Below, piece after piece: positions 10,355-21,587 of a stretch of 64,000 bases of DNA. The translations under genes were made by a program, and so were the position numbers. Each line of letters starts with the position of its first letter. Position 1 is the stretch's first letter. Location of the stretch: positions 12,002,457-12,066,456 of the forward strand of contig CM040442.1 of assembly GCA_022749755.1 (NCBI GenBank), written 5' to 3'. The notes beneath the pieces are model-generated. The model did not search any database. It was not told the origin of the DNA and saw only the letters and a program-made list of their open reading frames with translations. The stretch is from Azadirachta indica (Eukaryota > Streptophyta > Magnoliopsida > Sapindales > Meliaceae).

Positions 10355-13300
10355 CTATATGGAGGGACTTGCTAATTCAACAATCGAACAACAAACTTCA
10401 AGCTTTTCCCTTGAAAGAGTCTTGATTAACCTATCAGAGGCATTGTGATCTGTGTGAATCTTTTCAAGCTCAAACATATTATCATTAAGTGCATCTCTCA
10501 ACCAATGATATCTTACATCAATATGTTTTGATTTTGCATGAAAAGAGGAATTCTTACTCAAGTGAATTGCACTCTGATTATCACAAAATACCACATATCG
10601 CTAATGCTTGAAATTAAGTTCCTATAAGAACCTCTTCATCCACAACAATTCTTTGCGTGCTTTAGTAGCTGCAATGAATTCTGCCTCTTTAGTAGAAAAT
10701 GCAACACATTTTTGTAACCTTGATTACCATGATACAACTCCACTTGAAAGTGTCATCAAGTAACCCGTAATAGACTTTTGAGTATCAACATCTCCAGGCA
10801 TATCTGAGTCTGTATAACCAACTAACACAGGTTCTCCACTTCCAAAAGTGAGTTTGAAATCGAAAGTACCTTGAAGATATCTTATAATCCACTTCACTGC
10901 ATTCCAATGCTCTCTTCCTCGATTAGATAAAAATCTACTAACAACATCAACTGCATGAGCTATATCTGGTATTGTGCATACCATCGCATACATCAAGCTT
11001 CTAACTGCTGAAGCATAAGGAACTCTTTCCATGTCTTCTTTATCTTTATCTGTTGTAGGAGACTGCTTGGTACTTAACTTAAAGTGTGTAGCAAGAGAAG
11101 TGCTAACCACTTTAGCGTTGCTCATATTAAACCTTTTAAGTACTTTTTCAATGTAATGCTCCTGTGATATACTCAATTTATTGGGTACTCTATCTCGATA
11201 AATTCGAATGCCAAGGATTTGTTTTGCTGGCCCTAAATCCTTCATAACAAAGGATTTTCTCAACTGCTTCTTTAACCTGTCAATTCTAGAAGCATTCCTA
11301 CCAACAATCAACATATTATCAACATAAAGCAACAATATGATAAAATCATCATCAGAGAATTTCTGCACAAAAACACAATGGTCAGAAGAAGTTTTCCGGT
11401 AGTCTTGCTCCCCCATAACTGATTCAAACTTCTTATACCACTGTCTTGGTGCCTGTTTCAAGGCATAGAGGCTTTTCTTCAGTTTGCACACATAGTCTTC
11501 TTTTCCTTTTATTCTGAATTGCTCCATATAAATTTCTTTATCTAAATTCTCATGTAGAAAAGCAGTTTTCACATCTATCTGCTCAACCTCCAAGTCAAGA
11601 CTAGTCGCTATGCCCAATACCACACGAATGGATGACATCTTGACAACTGAAGAGAAGATTTCATCAAAGTCAACACCTTTCTTTTGGCTAAATCCCTTAA
11701 CAACCAATCTAGCTTTATATCGTGGCTGCGATGTATGTTCTTCCCATTTTACTCTATATACCTATTTATTCTTCAGAGTCCTTTTACCCTTAGGTAACTT
11801 TACCAAATAAAATGTGTGATTTTCATACAGTGACTTCATCTTGTCTTGCATGGTATCAATCTACTCCTTCTTGTGTTCACTTTCCACTGTTTCTACATAA
11901 CATTCAGGTTCTCCCCCATCAGTTAATAACAAATACTCACTCGTAAGATACCGTGTAGAGGGCTGTCGATTTCTGGTAGATCTTCTAAGTGGAGCATCTA
12001 GTGAAGCTTCTGAAATAGATGACTGATCCTGAACATCATCATCAGCCTCAACCTGTGTATGATTGTCAATATCACTTGTACCATACTGGTTATCTAGGAC
12101 TTCATTTGTAAGCTGTGTTGGAATATGTGTAGGAAGAACTGGATCCAAGTCTATCAACGCATCAGTTTATTGAGGCATTGCTTCTTTTAACTTCTTAATA
12201 TCCTGTATAGTTTGGTCTTCCATATACACAACATCCTGACTTCTTACAAGTTTCTTTTGCACTAGATCATAAAACTTGTAGCCAAACTCATCTTGACCAT
12301 AGCCGAGAAATACACACTATCTTGTTTTAACATCAAGTTTAGACTTTTCATCTTTGAGAATATACACAAATGTTTTACATCCAAAGACATGCAAATAATC
12401 ATAAGCAACATTCTTCCCTGACCAAACTTTATTTGGAACATCAAAGTCTAAAGGAACACAAGGTATGAGATTCAACACATGTACAATTGTATTTAAAGCC
12501 TCTCCACAAAAAGATATTGGCAATTGTGTTTGTGAAAGCAAACATCTCACTCTTTCAATAGTGTTCTATTCATCCTCTCAGCTAGCCCATTTAACTGAGG
12601 AGTCTTCAGAGGTGTCTTTTGATGACGAATTCCTAATTGTCTGCAATACTCATCAAATGATTTAGAATACTCACCCCTATTATCAGTTCTGATGCACTTC
12701 AACTTCTTCCCTGTCTGTCTCTTAACTAAGACCTGAAACTATTTAAACACATTTAGTACTTGATCCTTTATCTTCAATGTATAAACTCATAACGTTCTTG
12801 AGTGATCATTTATAAAAGTCACAAAATAGAGAGCACCACCATGTGTTTTTGTTTTCATAGGGCCACAAAAATTAGAGTGTACTAGTTCAAGTATACTTGA
12901 TTTTCTTGAAGGTAGTTCTAATTTACTTCCTTGCCAAGCAATGAACACACTTCTTCAAAGATTCATTTTTCAACCCAAAAAGCATATTCTTCTTGGCCAA
13001 AACATTCAAACCCTTTTCACTTATGTGACCAAGTCTTCTATGCCATAACCCAATTGCATCTTCATTTTTCACTGTATTGATGCTACTGTTTGTAATCTTT
13101 GCTTGCATAAAGTACAATGAAGAACATTTCTTTCGTCGGGCCACAACCATGGAACCTTTGCTAAGCTTCCATTTACCACCACTAAAGTTGCTGGAGAAAC
13201 CTTCATCATCAAGTTTACCTGCATAAATCAAGTTTAAATAAATATCAGGAATATGCTTGACATTTTTCAGAATTAACATTGTGCCATTATTGGTCTCCAA

Positions 13301-14314
13301 GCATACATCTCCCATGCCTATGGCTTTAGCTAAGCCATTATTTCTCATCTTAACATCTTTAAAATCACTGGATGTATAAGATATAAAGAATTCCCTTTGT
13401 GATGTAGCATGAATGGAGGCACCACTATCAATTACCCAGTTGGTCTCATGGCACATAAGGTTGACAACATCATCATCATCATATATAATAAGAAAGTCAT
13501 CTGTAACAGTAGTAACTCTATCATCATCATTGTTGTCATCATTTTTCTTTTCCTTTCCTTTGTCTTTCTTGTTGTCTCGCTTGAACTGTCGACAATAGTT
13601 CTTTATATGCCCCTTCAAACCACAATGATAACATTCAACATTGGCAAATTTGTTGGTCTTGCTTTTACTTTTATCTCTGTTCTTCGAACCTTTACTTTTA
13701 CTCCTTCCTCTCTTTTCTGTGACTAAAATATCTGACTGTGAAGAATCCTGTGATTTTCTTCTATCCTCTTCATTCATAACACTATTCTTAACTAATTTTA
13801 AGGTGATAATACCATCAAGAGCTGAGTTAGATAATGATGTTCTAAATATCTCCCATGAGTCCGGTAATGTGCCCAAAAGCCATAACTCTTGTACTTCATC
13901 TTCAAATTTGATGTTCATTCCAGCCAACTGATTAATGATTCCCTAAAATACATTCAAGTGATCTGTCATGGGTTTTCCATCCCGATATTTCAAGTTTATC
14001 ATTTGCTTTATCAAAAATAGTTTGTTGTTCCCAATTTTTTTGGCATATAACTTTTCAAACTTATTCCACAAAGAACTTGCATCTGTCTCTCCACTAATGT
14101 GATTCAAAACATTGTCATCTACCCATTATCTGATATACCCACACACTTGACGATGAAGCAACTTCCATTGTGTATCTGTTTTATTATTGGGTTTCTATTC
14201 CTCAAAGACGGGTAAATAATAATCTTTCATATATAAAAGATCTTCCATCTTTCCCTTCCATAAATGATAATTTCCACCATTCAAATTAACTATTCTACTT
14301 GTATTAGCTTCCAT
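10355..14314 (-). pseudogene. copia gag-pol polyprotein pseudogene
   Basis: Read from about 14314 leftward. Gag starts [19 protein letters not shown], with a UBN2-type gag body to about 13800. A zinc knuckle CYHCGLKGHIKNYC (CX2CX4HX4C) follows near 13630-13590. The protease motif WVIDSGASIHAT is near 13440-13400, and the pre-integrase LWHRRLGHISEKGL near 13050-13010. A broken integrase spans about 12950-12250. The reverse transcriptase (11707-11000) has DVKTAFLH, and RNase H reads GYTDSDMPGD (about 10815) and FCDNQSAIHLSKN (about 10585-10550). Stops or frameshifts fall in gag (about 14200, 14130, 13945), between protease and integrase, in integrase, and between RT and RNase H. The RT active site reads YVDN instead of YVDD (codon at 11315-11317), so the enzyme would be inactive even without the stops. 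Confidence 0.9.
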
Positions 14315-14349
14315 AATTCAACACAAGGCACAAAACAAATATAACCAAA

Positions 14350-14361
14350 GCTCTGATACCA
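14350..14361 (-). other. Primer-binding site (initiator Met tRNA type)
   Basis: The minus strand reads TGGTATCAGAGC a few bases from the end of the 5' LTR. This is the classic complement of the 3' end of plant initiator methionine tRNA used by copia elements. Confidence 0.88.
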
Positions 14362-14364
14362 CTT

Positions 14365-15117
14365 TGTTGGGATAAACTAATACAAACCAATTTGCAGAAG
14401 CACAATAATTACCTTATCCCCCCTTACGTGAACTTAATAGCAAACAAACAAATAGAGTAATAATATGTGGGCACAAAAATCAATTCTTAAACAGCAACCA
14501 CATCATCAACAAAACAACCATAACATAATCAATTTTAACGTGGAAAACCACCCTAATGTAAGGAGTAAAAATCACGGGACCGTAGTCTACCCAAAAACTC
14601 CACTATAATCAAATAATGGGAATACAAAATTTCTCTCTACTTAAAACTAGAGGTACACATTTACAATATTTTCAAGATCACACAATCTTGGCAAACAATC
14701 AAGTTTTACAAAGAAATTAGAGAGAGTTCAAGAAAAACATCACCAAAATGGTGGACTAACTTCCAACCACGAAATATGAAGAAAGAGAGCTCCAAATCTG
14801 ATCTCCACCATTCAGAATTTAGTCCTGCTGGTAAAATTTCAGCTCAATCGGGCCATAAATCGACCTCCGATCAGCCACTTGATCAAAATTGTTCCGAGTT
14901 TACTATTCTGCCTCTTTCTCGTAAACAGTATCCGCCTCTCTCTAAACAATAAACAGTGCCCGCCTCTCTCTTCTTAACACACGTATATATATTGCAGCAA
15001 ATTAAACACTAAACTCTACTTGAGAAAAGATCAAAATATCCTTGAATTAATTGGATTTAATTATTATTGAAGAGAAAATTTAGGCCATCTCCAAATAAGA
15101 GAAAACTCAACCCAATA
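14365..15117 (-). repeat. 5' LTR of the copia element (753 bp)
   Basis: Direct repeat of 9566-10337, beginning TGTTGGGATAAACTAATAC and ending CCCAATA. It lies next to the primer-binding site, which sets the element's orientation. Confidence 0.88.
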
Positions 15118-15122
15118 TGTAA

Positions 15123-17345
15123 GTATTTGATATATTTGTGTACTCTATAATATTTTGGTTTAATATATTAATAAATACTAAAAATTGAACTCATAAAACT
15201 AATTTTCTTTATTTCAAAACTTAATTTCCATTTTTTATCCTGAAATGATGAGAAATTAGTCAAGTTCTATTTAAGCAAACCCGAAGAAAAACTTAGAGCT
15301 AATGTATAAATAAAAAGACAGTAAAGGATGAGAAATTAGTCAGTGACTAACCTGAAAGCTATTCTAAGCACAGGGCTATTGATGGAAATGAATTTCTACT
15401 GTAAATGTAAATGACATGTTATGCTGTAAAATTTTATTCAATATGATTTTACCATGGGATGAAAATTAGACCAGTTTCTTATCATTTCAGGAAAATAAAT
15501 TTTTTATTTATATGAACAATATGTGAAAATTAATTGAGAAGTTGATATATATATATATATATATATAACATGAATGTTGACTATTTTCTGTTATTTTAAG
15601 TTATAATATAGGGTTGATATGGTTAGAAAACAAGATGAAATGGTCCATGAAAAAAATTGAATATGTTAAAAGAAATAAAAATTTATATATATAATTTATT
15701 TTCATATTTGTCATATTAGCATAACTTTCTAAACTTGATGTTTTCTAACTTATTATTATTTTTTGGAAAAGTGTTTATGTGCTGTAGATAGTGTCTCACA
15801 AAAGAAAAAAAAAAAAAGCAGTTGGTTTTCTATGTCAATTAAATTATTATCTTCTTTATTCCCAATTTAAGCTTTTTGGTGTGGATGATGATGATCCAAT
15901 TTCATTTCAACCAAGAACAGCATTTCCATTATCCTTACTGCAATAGAGGTTGGAAATTGCTAGTCCATTATGGAATCTTGCAATAAATTACTGTGTGCTA
16001 CTTTGAAAACAACCAATGCATTTAATAAGACTAGTTTAGGAGTGATCATCCCATTCAATTTATTGTAGGAAATATCTAACCTTTCCATTTGCTTAAAATT
16101 AGTAAGTGACTAAAGGCGGGTTTAAAATTGCTGTAAATTTTAAAATAATTTATTTTTATTTTACTTTAAAAATAATCAATTTTAAAAATAGTTAGTTAAG
16201 TATTTGATAAATTTTATATTTAAAAGTAATGTGAATTTAAAAAGTATTTTGTATGTTCGCTAAATTTTATAGTTAAAATATTGTAATAACATAAATTATT
16301 AAAATAGAAATATAATATTGAACATAACATTTATTTGTTAATACATATATAGCATAAAATAATTTATAATAAGAAAAATTACTTCTTTTATTATCAAACA
16401 ACGTAATTTATCAACATTATTGATACAAAACGTGATAATGATTGTGTAGCAATAGTGATTGATGTAGAACAATAGATTTTGAAGAAAATTGAAGTATATG
16501 TATAAGAAAACACATAAAAAAAATTATTTAAATACTAAAAATTTGTTGGTGACGATTTTGGACTTATTCAATTTATGCAATGATATATATGAAATTATAC
16601 ATGTAAATAAAATATATTATAAAAAGCATATTTTAAAGTTGGTCCTTAACTTATACTTCTCTTTTTCAAACTTATATTTCTCTTTCATTGAGTGACTTTG
16701 AATTTACATTCATGACACTGTGAAAGTTTAGAAATTTTTTTACTCGGTAGATTATTAACGGCTATAATTTCTCGTCAAAAATGTGAAAGTACTTTTAATT
16801 GTTTCATTATCAGAAAACCATAATTTTTTTGACTTCTTTACTTTATTGTTGAAAAAAATAACATTTTTGACAGGATATTAAATATAGTCAAAGTTGATGC
16901 TAAAATGATATAAAAATAATACAAGAAACAATGGCACCAATAAACTTTTTTGACTATAATAAATTATAGTCAGAAATAAATTTTTATTTTCAATGGGATA
17001 TTGGATATGGTCAAAATTTAAATCAATATCATAAAAAAAATTTGGGAAAAACTTTGATGCCATAAATTGCTGTTCAAAATAAAATTTTATTTTCTGCGAG
17101 ATATCAGTTATAGTGGAATTGAAATCAAAATCATTTAAAAATATTGGGGTGAAACATTGGTGTCAAAGTTATTTTCTACTCTAATAAATTGTTGATAAAA
17201 AATATATATATTTTTGATGGAATTTCAAATTTGGTTGAAATTGAAGTCAATTGATTTACATATATTAGGAAAAAATAAATTGTTGATTCATTTTGAGGTA
17301 GCATTTTGCAGTCATCTATCTTGATTCATTCTAATTGCTAGAAAA
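15123..17345. other. AT-rich spacer containing a segment paralogous to 54.7 kb
   Basis: No gene. An (AT)n run lies at 15546-15566. The block at about 15880-16095 shares ordered words with 54725-54955, including CATTTCCATTATCCTTACT, TGTGTGCTAC and AACCAATGCAT. The block at 15330-15365 (GTCAGTGACTAACCTGAAAG) resembles 56218-56240. Both suggest old duplication of spacer DNA within this receptor cluster. Confidence 0.5.
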
Positions 17346-17359
17346 TCTAAGATAGCTTT

Positions 17360-18047
17360 TGATTTATTTTATCTGAACTCTAAACATGACTAAAATCTGA
17401 ATATAATTAAAATATGAATTTAAATGATATGTTTATTTTTTATTTTAAAATATCTAAAAATAAATATTAAGTTTTTTATTTTAACAAAATCAAAAGTCTG
17501 AAAATTGATATTTAAATATATATACCCTTTAAATAATATACTTATATCCATAATATTTTGATTTTATTAGCACAATAATAGATAAAAAAATTAATAAATT
17601 ATATTACTATGTATATTATTTATTTGTTTGACATATGATTTTTAAAAAAATAATTTCTAATTAATAATATAAAGATCAATAAAAATTAAATAAAAATAAC
17701 AATTTATATTGTAATATAGTTTTAATTATATAAATATATAAATTTATTGTAATAATTAAAGTATAAAATAATTAGAATTGTGAAGACAAGTATAGGAGAC
17801 CGTCAATAAAGAATAGATATATCAAAAATAGTTAATTAAGATTTTAATTTTGTTAGTAAATAAATTAATAAAATAATAATATTTTTAAAAAATAAAAATA
17901 TTAAATTATTCAGATCTTTACTCATTCATATTTAAGTCAAAATTTTTAACTTAATTATAGTCAGATATTTTTAATAAATATTCATACATAAGTTAAAAAT
18001 AAACGATTATTAAATATCTTAATAATTATATTCAAATTTTAACTAGA
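17360..18047. mobile_element. hAT-like non-autonomous TIR element, inverted copy
   Basis: The left end (TTATCTGAACTCTAAACATG) matches the complement of the right end of the element at 53899-54322. Its right 250 bp, read on the minus strand, closely follows the first 250 bp of that element (TTTATTTTTAACTTATGTATG, then TATTAAAAATATCTGACTA). No transposase. Boundaries are approximate and no clean target duplication was found. Confidence 0.5.
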
Positions 18048-18109
18048 AAAACAAACAACTCTTAAGTTATATATACAAATTTTTTTATTCGATAGATTTA
18101 TTTTTTATT

Positions 18110-18933
18110 GGGATATTGTACTTTACCCCTGACTTTTGGAGAAAGTTGATATGTCTTCTAAGTTTTTTAAAAAGGCAAGATATCTTCTTGAATTTTTGAG
18201 AAAGTTAAAATATCCCTAAGTTACTATTTATATTTTAATTTGACTATTTTACCCTTCTCCTATTAAAAATATTTTTATATTATCATTATTTTTTTATTTT
18301 GTAATAACTAATATAATCTTATTATGACATTTAAATTTAAAACTTAAATTAATATTTTGACTTTTAATTATTTATTTTCTTCCAAATTTATTATCAAATT
18401 TGTATAATATTTAATTATATATTTTTTTAAAATATATCATATTGTCAAAATAGTTTATTTTGAAAATTATATATAATTAATATTGTGAAAATTATTTATA
18501 ATTGTGTAAACATTTAAAAAATTTTGATAACAAATTTTATATTATAAAAAATTTTACAATTAATTATAGTAATTTTTTAAATAAATTGTTTTAATAATAT
18601 AATATATTTTAGAAATTATATATAATTAGATATTATAAATATTTGATAATAGAATTTGAAGGAAAGAAATAATTAAGGGTTAAAATATTATTAAAATTTT
18701 TAAATTTAAATAATACAATAAGATTACATTAATTATTATAAAATAAAAAATAAAGATAATAAATTATTTTATATATTCTTAATAGTGCAGAGGTAAAATA
18801 ATCAAATTAAAATATAAATAATAACTTGAGAGGGTATCTTTTTCTCTAAAAATCAAGGGATATATTACCTTTTTCAAAAATTAAGGGGTATATTAACTTT
18901 TTCTCAAAACCTAAGAAATAAAGTAAATATTCC
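18110..18933. mobile_element. Non-autonomous long-TIR element (MULE-like), 0.82 kb
   Basis: The first and last ~145 bp are inverted copies. Both read, from outside in, GGRATATT, TACTTTA, TTTTGAGAAAG, then ATTTATATTTTAATTTGA and TATTTT. Flanks form a near-perfect 9-bp direct repeat: TTTTTTATT at 18101-18109 and TTTTCTATT at 18934-18942, one mismatch. The interior is AT-rich with no ORF. Same class as 2057-4725, 30830-31870 and 61207-61676, with a different TIR sequence. Confidence 0.72.
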
Positions 18934-19178
18934 TTTTCTATTTTTGTCATGTCAATCTCAACTAACCAATGGAGAAAATTTAACAACAATTCATTTTTTC
19001 TTTTTGTTTTATTTTTAAAAAAAATAATTGAAAAAAGATATATGTTTCACTTGGTGATGAGAAATTTCAAAGAAATAGCAAGATGGCACTTGTAAAAATA
19101 TCTATTGGAAAATATGAAGAGTGAGTAGACCTTTCTTTTATTTAAGCACTAAGAAAATTTGAGTGCACGCATTTACTA

Positions 19179-21587
19179 ATGGCTATCTCATCGTTCCTTT
19201 TTGTTCTTGTATCTCTCTTGCAAACTTGGACTCCATCTTCATCAAGATCATTCGATGTTCTTGAAAGAGGAGCCTCCCTCTTTGAGAAAACAAATGACAC
19301 TTTGATTTCTCCAAATGGTGTTTTCTCTGCAGGATTTTTGAGTGTGGGTGACAACGCTTTTGGCTTTGCCATATGGTACACAAACATACTGCCAAGTGAT
19401 CACACCATGGTTTGGATGGCGAATCGAGACGAACCAGTTGGGAAAAAGATCAAAGCTTTCACTGTTAAAGAATGGAAATCTTGTCCTCAAAGATGCAGGT
19501 CGAAAAGTTCTCTGGTCCACAAGCACAACTCCACAGTCTTTAGTGAAACTACAACTTCTCAACACTGGCAATCTTGTTCTAAGTACTTCAGATGGTGTTA
19601 ATTGTTTGTGGCAAAGCTTTGATTCACCTACAGATACTTTACTTCCTCAACAACTGTTGACGAAAGACACCTACCTTATCTCGTCAAGGAGCCAAAGCAA
19701 CTACTCTTCCGGTAACTATAAGCTTTTCTTTGACGACGATAATGTCCTCCGTCTTCTGTTCCAAACTCCAAAAATAACAAGCATCTGTTGGCCGCCAACT
19801 TGGCTCTTACCAATTGAAGATGGAAGGTATAGGTACAACAACAGTAGGACTGCAGTACTTGATTCATCTGGTTATTTTATTTCCTCTGATGGTTTTGAAT
19901 TCTCATCAACGGATTTTGGCCAAGGGCCACTTAGGCGATTGACTCTGGATTCTGATGGCAATCTGCGGTTGTACAGCTTTGACAAGAAACCAAAGAAATG
20001 GGTTATGTCATGGTAAGCTATTTCTAAAGCGTGCATGGTTCACGGCGTCTGTGGACCTAACGGGGTGTGTACTTATGGTCGTGGCCTAGGCAGAAGATGC
20101 GTTTGTTTACCTGGATACAAAGTGAAGAATAACTCGGATTGGTCTAGTGGATGTGAACCGGAATTCAATTTTTCCTGCAACCACGCCGACTTTGGTTTCC
20201 TCAAGCTCACTCATGTTGAATTCCATGGCTTCGATACAGATGCAATTCCAAACCTTACTGTGAAATAATGTAAAGAGAAATACCTTAATATCTGTAGCTG
20301 CATAGGGTTCCAGTATAGATTTCACAAACAAGTAAATGCCAATATATGTTACCCTAAGATTCGACTTATGAACGGACAACATACGCCTAATTACAGTGGA
20401 GATATTTATTTGAAGCTACCCAAAGCTAGTCCCTTCGTAAACAAGACAACTGTCAAAGAGATACGATTAAATTGCTCGGGCAACATCAGTCAGTGTTTAG
20501 AAAAACATTACGCAAAGTTCCATGGAAATGGGAAATTGAAGTTTTTGCTTTGGTTCGCCTCCGCAATTGGTGCTATAGAGATGACATGTATTTTTTTGGT
20601 GTGGTTTTCTTGTTTATGGCTAATCAAGACACGAAAGCAGTGGACCAAGGATACTTACTTGCTGCAAGAGGATTTAAAAAATTCACCTATGACGAGCTGA
20701 AAAAGGCCACGAAGGGACTTACTGAAGAAATTGGACGAGGAGCAGGTGGTATTGTGTATAGAGCTCTACTGTCTGACAATCGTGTTGCAGCTGTCAAGCG
20801 GCTCAATGAAGCTAAACAAGGGGAAGCTGAGTTCTTAACAGAAGTACAAACAATTGAGAAGCTTAACCACGTGTATCTGATAGAGATGTGGGGATATTGT
20901 GCAGAAGGGAAGCACAGGCTTTTGGTTTATGAGTACATGGCGCGTGGATCGTTAGCAGATAACCTCCATTCAAATTCAATCAACTGGGATAAGAGGTTTG
21001 AAATAGCTATTGGAACTGCAAAAGGATTAGCTTATTTACATGATGAATGCTTGGAGTGGGTTCTGCATTGTGACATAAAGCCACAAAACATTCTCTTGGA
21101 TTCTAATTGCCAACCAAAAGTGGCAGATTTTGGGTTGTCTAAGCTGCGAAATAGGGGTGACTTAAATGATTCGAGCTTTTCCAAAATAAGAGGAACAAGA
21201 GGTTACATGGCTCCTGAATGGGTTTATAATCTACCCATTACCTCAAAAGTAGATGTTTATAGCTGCGGCATTGTTCTGTTGGAGCTGGTAACTGGAAAGA
21301 GCCCAGCAGCTGCTTTCCAAACTTACGAAAACGAAGGGATGAAAGAGCATGGAACCTTGGCAACATGGGTGAGGGAGAAGAAAAATGTAGCTGCATCAAA
21401 CGAGGCATGGATTAAAGAAATTGTGGACCCCATGATTGCTGGAAGCTACAATATAAATAAGATGGAAATCATGGTTCAGGTGGCCCTGCAATGTGTGGAA
21501 GAAGACAGGGCTGCAAGACCCAGCATGAGCAAAGTGGTGGAGATTCTTCCGTCTTTTGAAGACGATGATCAATCACCATGTGCCTAA
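19179..21587 (+). pseudogene. G-type lectin S-receptor-like Ser/Thr kinase pseudogene (ZmPK1-like)
   Basis: An intronless receptor kinase of the G-type (bulb-type) lectin class. The signal peptide (MAISSFLFVLVSLLQTW) and start of the mannose-binding-like lectin domain are in the first frame. The lectin continues (NGNLVLKDAG, LWQSFDSPTDTLLP) in the next frame after a frameshift near 19440-19450 in an A-run. An EGF-like segment (CVCLPGYKVKN, about 20100) and PAN-like region follow. A transmembrane helix (about 20550-20620) precedes the kinase. In-frame TAA codons at 20014 and 20266 break the ectodomain; the first probably comes from CAA. A second frameshift near 20640 joins the membrane segment to the kinase. 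The kinase is complete: GRGAGGIVY (20733), the VAIK-like Lys AAVKR (20796), HCDIKPQN (21066, non-RD), DFG (21126) and APE. The full-length receptor cannot be made. Such receptors sit in the plasma membrane and are often linked to defence. Confidence 0.9.
20640..21587 (+). CDS. Surviving kinase-domain ORF of the lectin receptor kinase
   Basis: From about 20640 the reading frame is open to the TAA at 21585 and encodes juxtamembrane DQGYLLAARGFKKFTYDELK and all kinase subdomains. The longest ORF in this frame begins at an ATG at 20472, but its first ~55 residues are off-frame translation of the ectodomain and membrane helix. In-frame ATGs include one at 20619 (MANQDTK). If transcribed and translated from there it would be a soluble, non-RD kinase. 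Nothing in the sequence shows that it is, so it is best treated as the intact part of a pseudogene. Confidence 0.4.
   Translation: MDQGYLLAARGFKKFTYDELKKATKGLTEEIGRGAGGIVYRALLSDNRVAAVKRLNEAKQGEAEFLTEVQTIEKLNHVYLIEMWGYCAEGKHRLLVYEYMARGSLADNLHSNSINWDKRFEIAIGTAKGLAYLHDECLEWVLHCDIKPQNILLDSNCQPKVADFGLSKLRNRGDLNDSSFSKIRGTRGYMAPEWVYNLPITSKVDVYSCGIVLLELVTGKSPAAAFQTYENEGMKEHGTLATWVREKKNVAASNEAWIKEIVDPMIAGSYNINKMEIMVQVALQCVEEDRAARPSMSKVVEILPSFEDDDQSPCA

Larger units (their letters stand above)
9566..15117 (-). mobile_element. Ty1/copia retrotransposon, Tork/Tnt1-like, 5.55 kb, minus strand
   Basis: A complete element layout is visible. Two direct LTRs (9566-10337 and 14365-15117) bracket a gag-pol region read right to left. 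A tRNA-iMet-type primer-binding site lies beside the right (5') LTR and a purine-rich tract (minus-strand reading) beside the left (3') LTR. Pol order is protease, integrase, reverse transcriptase, RNase H, which defines Ty1/copia. Protein similarity, for example VEQIDVKTAFLHENL and the two-part RNase H, is closest to the Tnt1/Tork lineage. A near target duplication is present: TGTTA at 9561-9565 and TGTAA at 15118-15122. LTR divergence and many stops show an old, inactive copy. A half copy of the same family lies at 26320-28104. Confidence 0.92.

Noticed and set aside
13409..13931. Plus-strand ORFs of 105, 61 and 96 codons rich in Ile, Leu and Ser
   Set aside because: They are antisense shadows of the copia gag zinc-knuckle and acidic linker on the minus strand. 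The same pattern recurs at 26439-26931 for the same reason.
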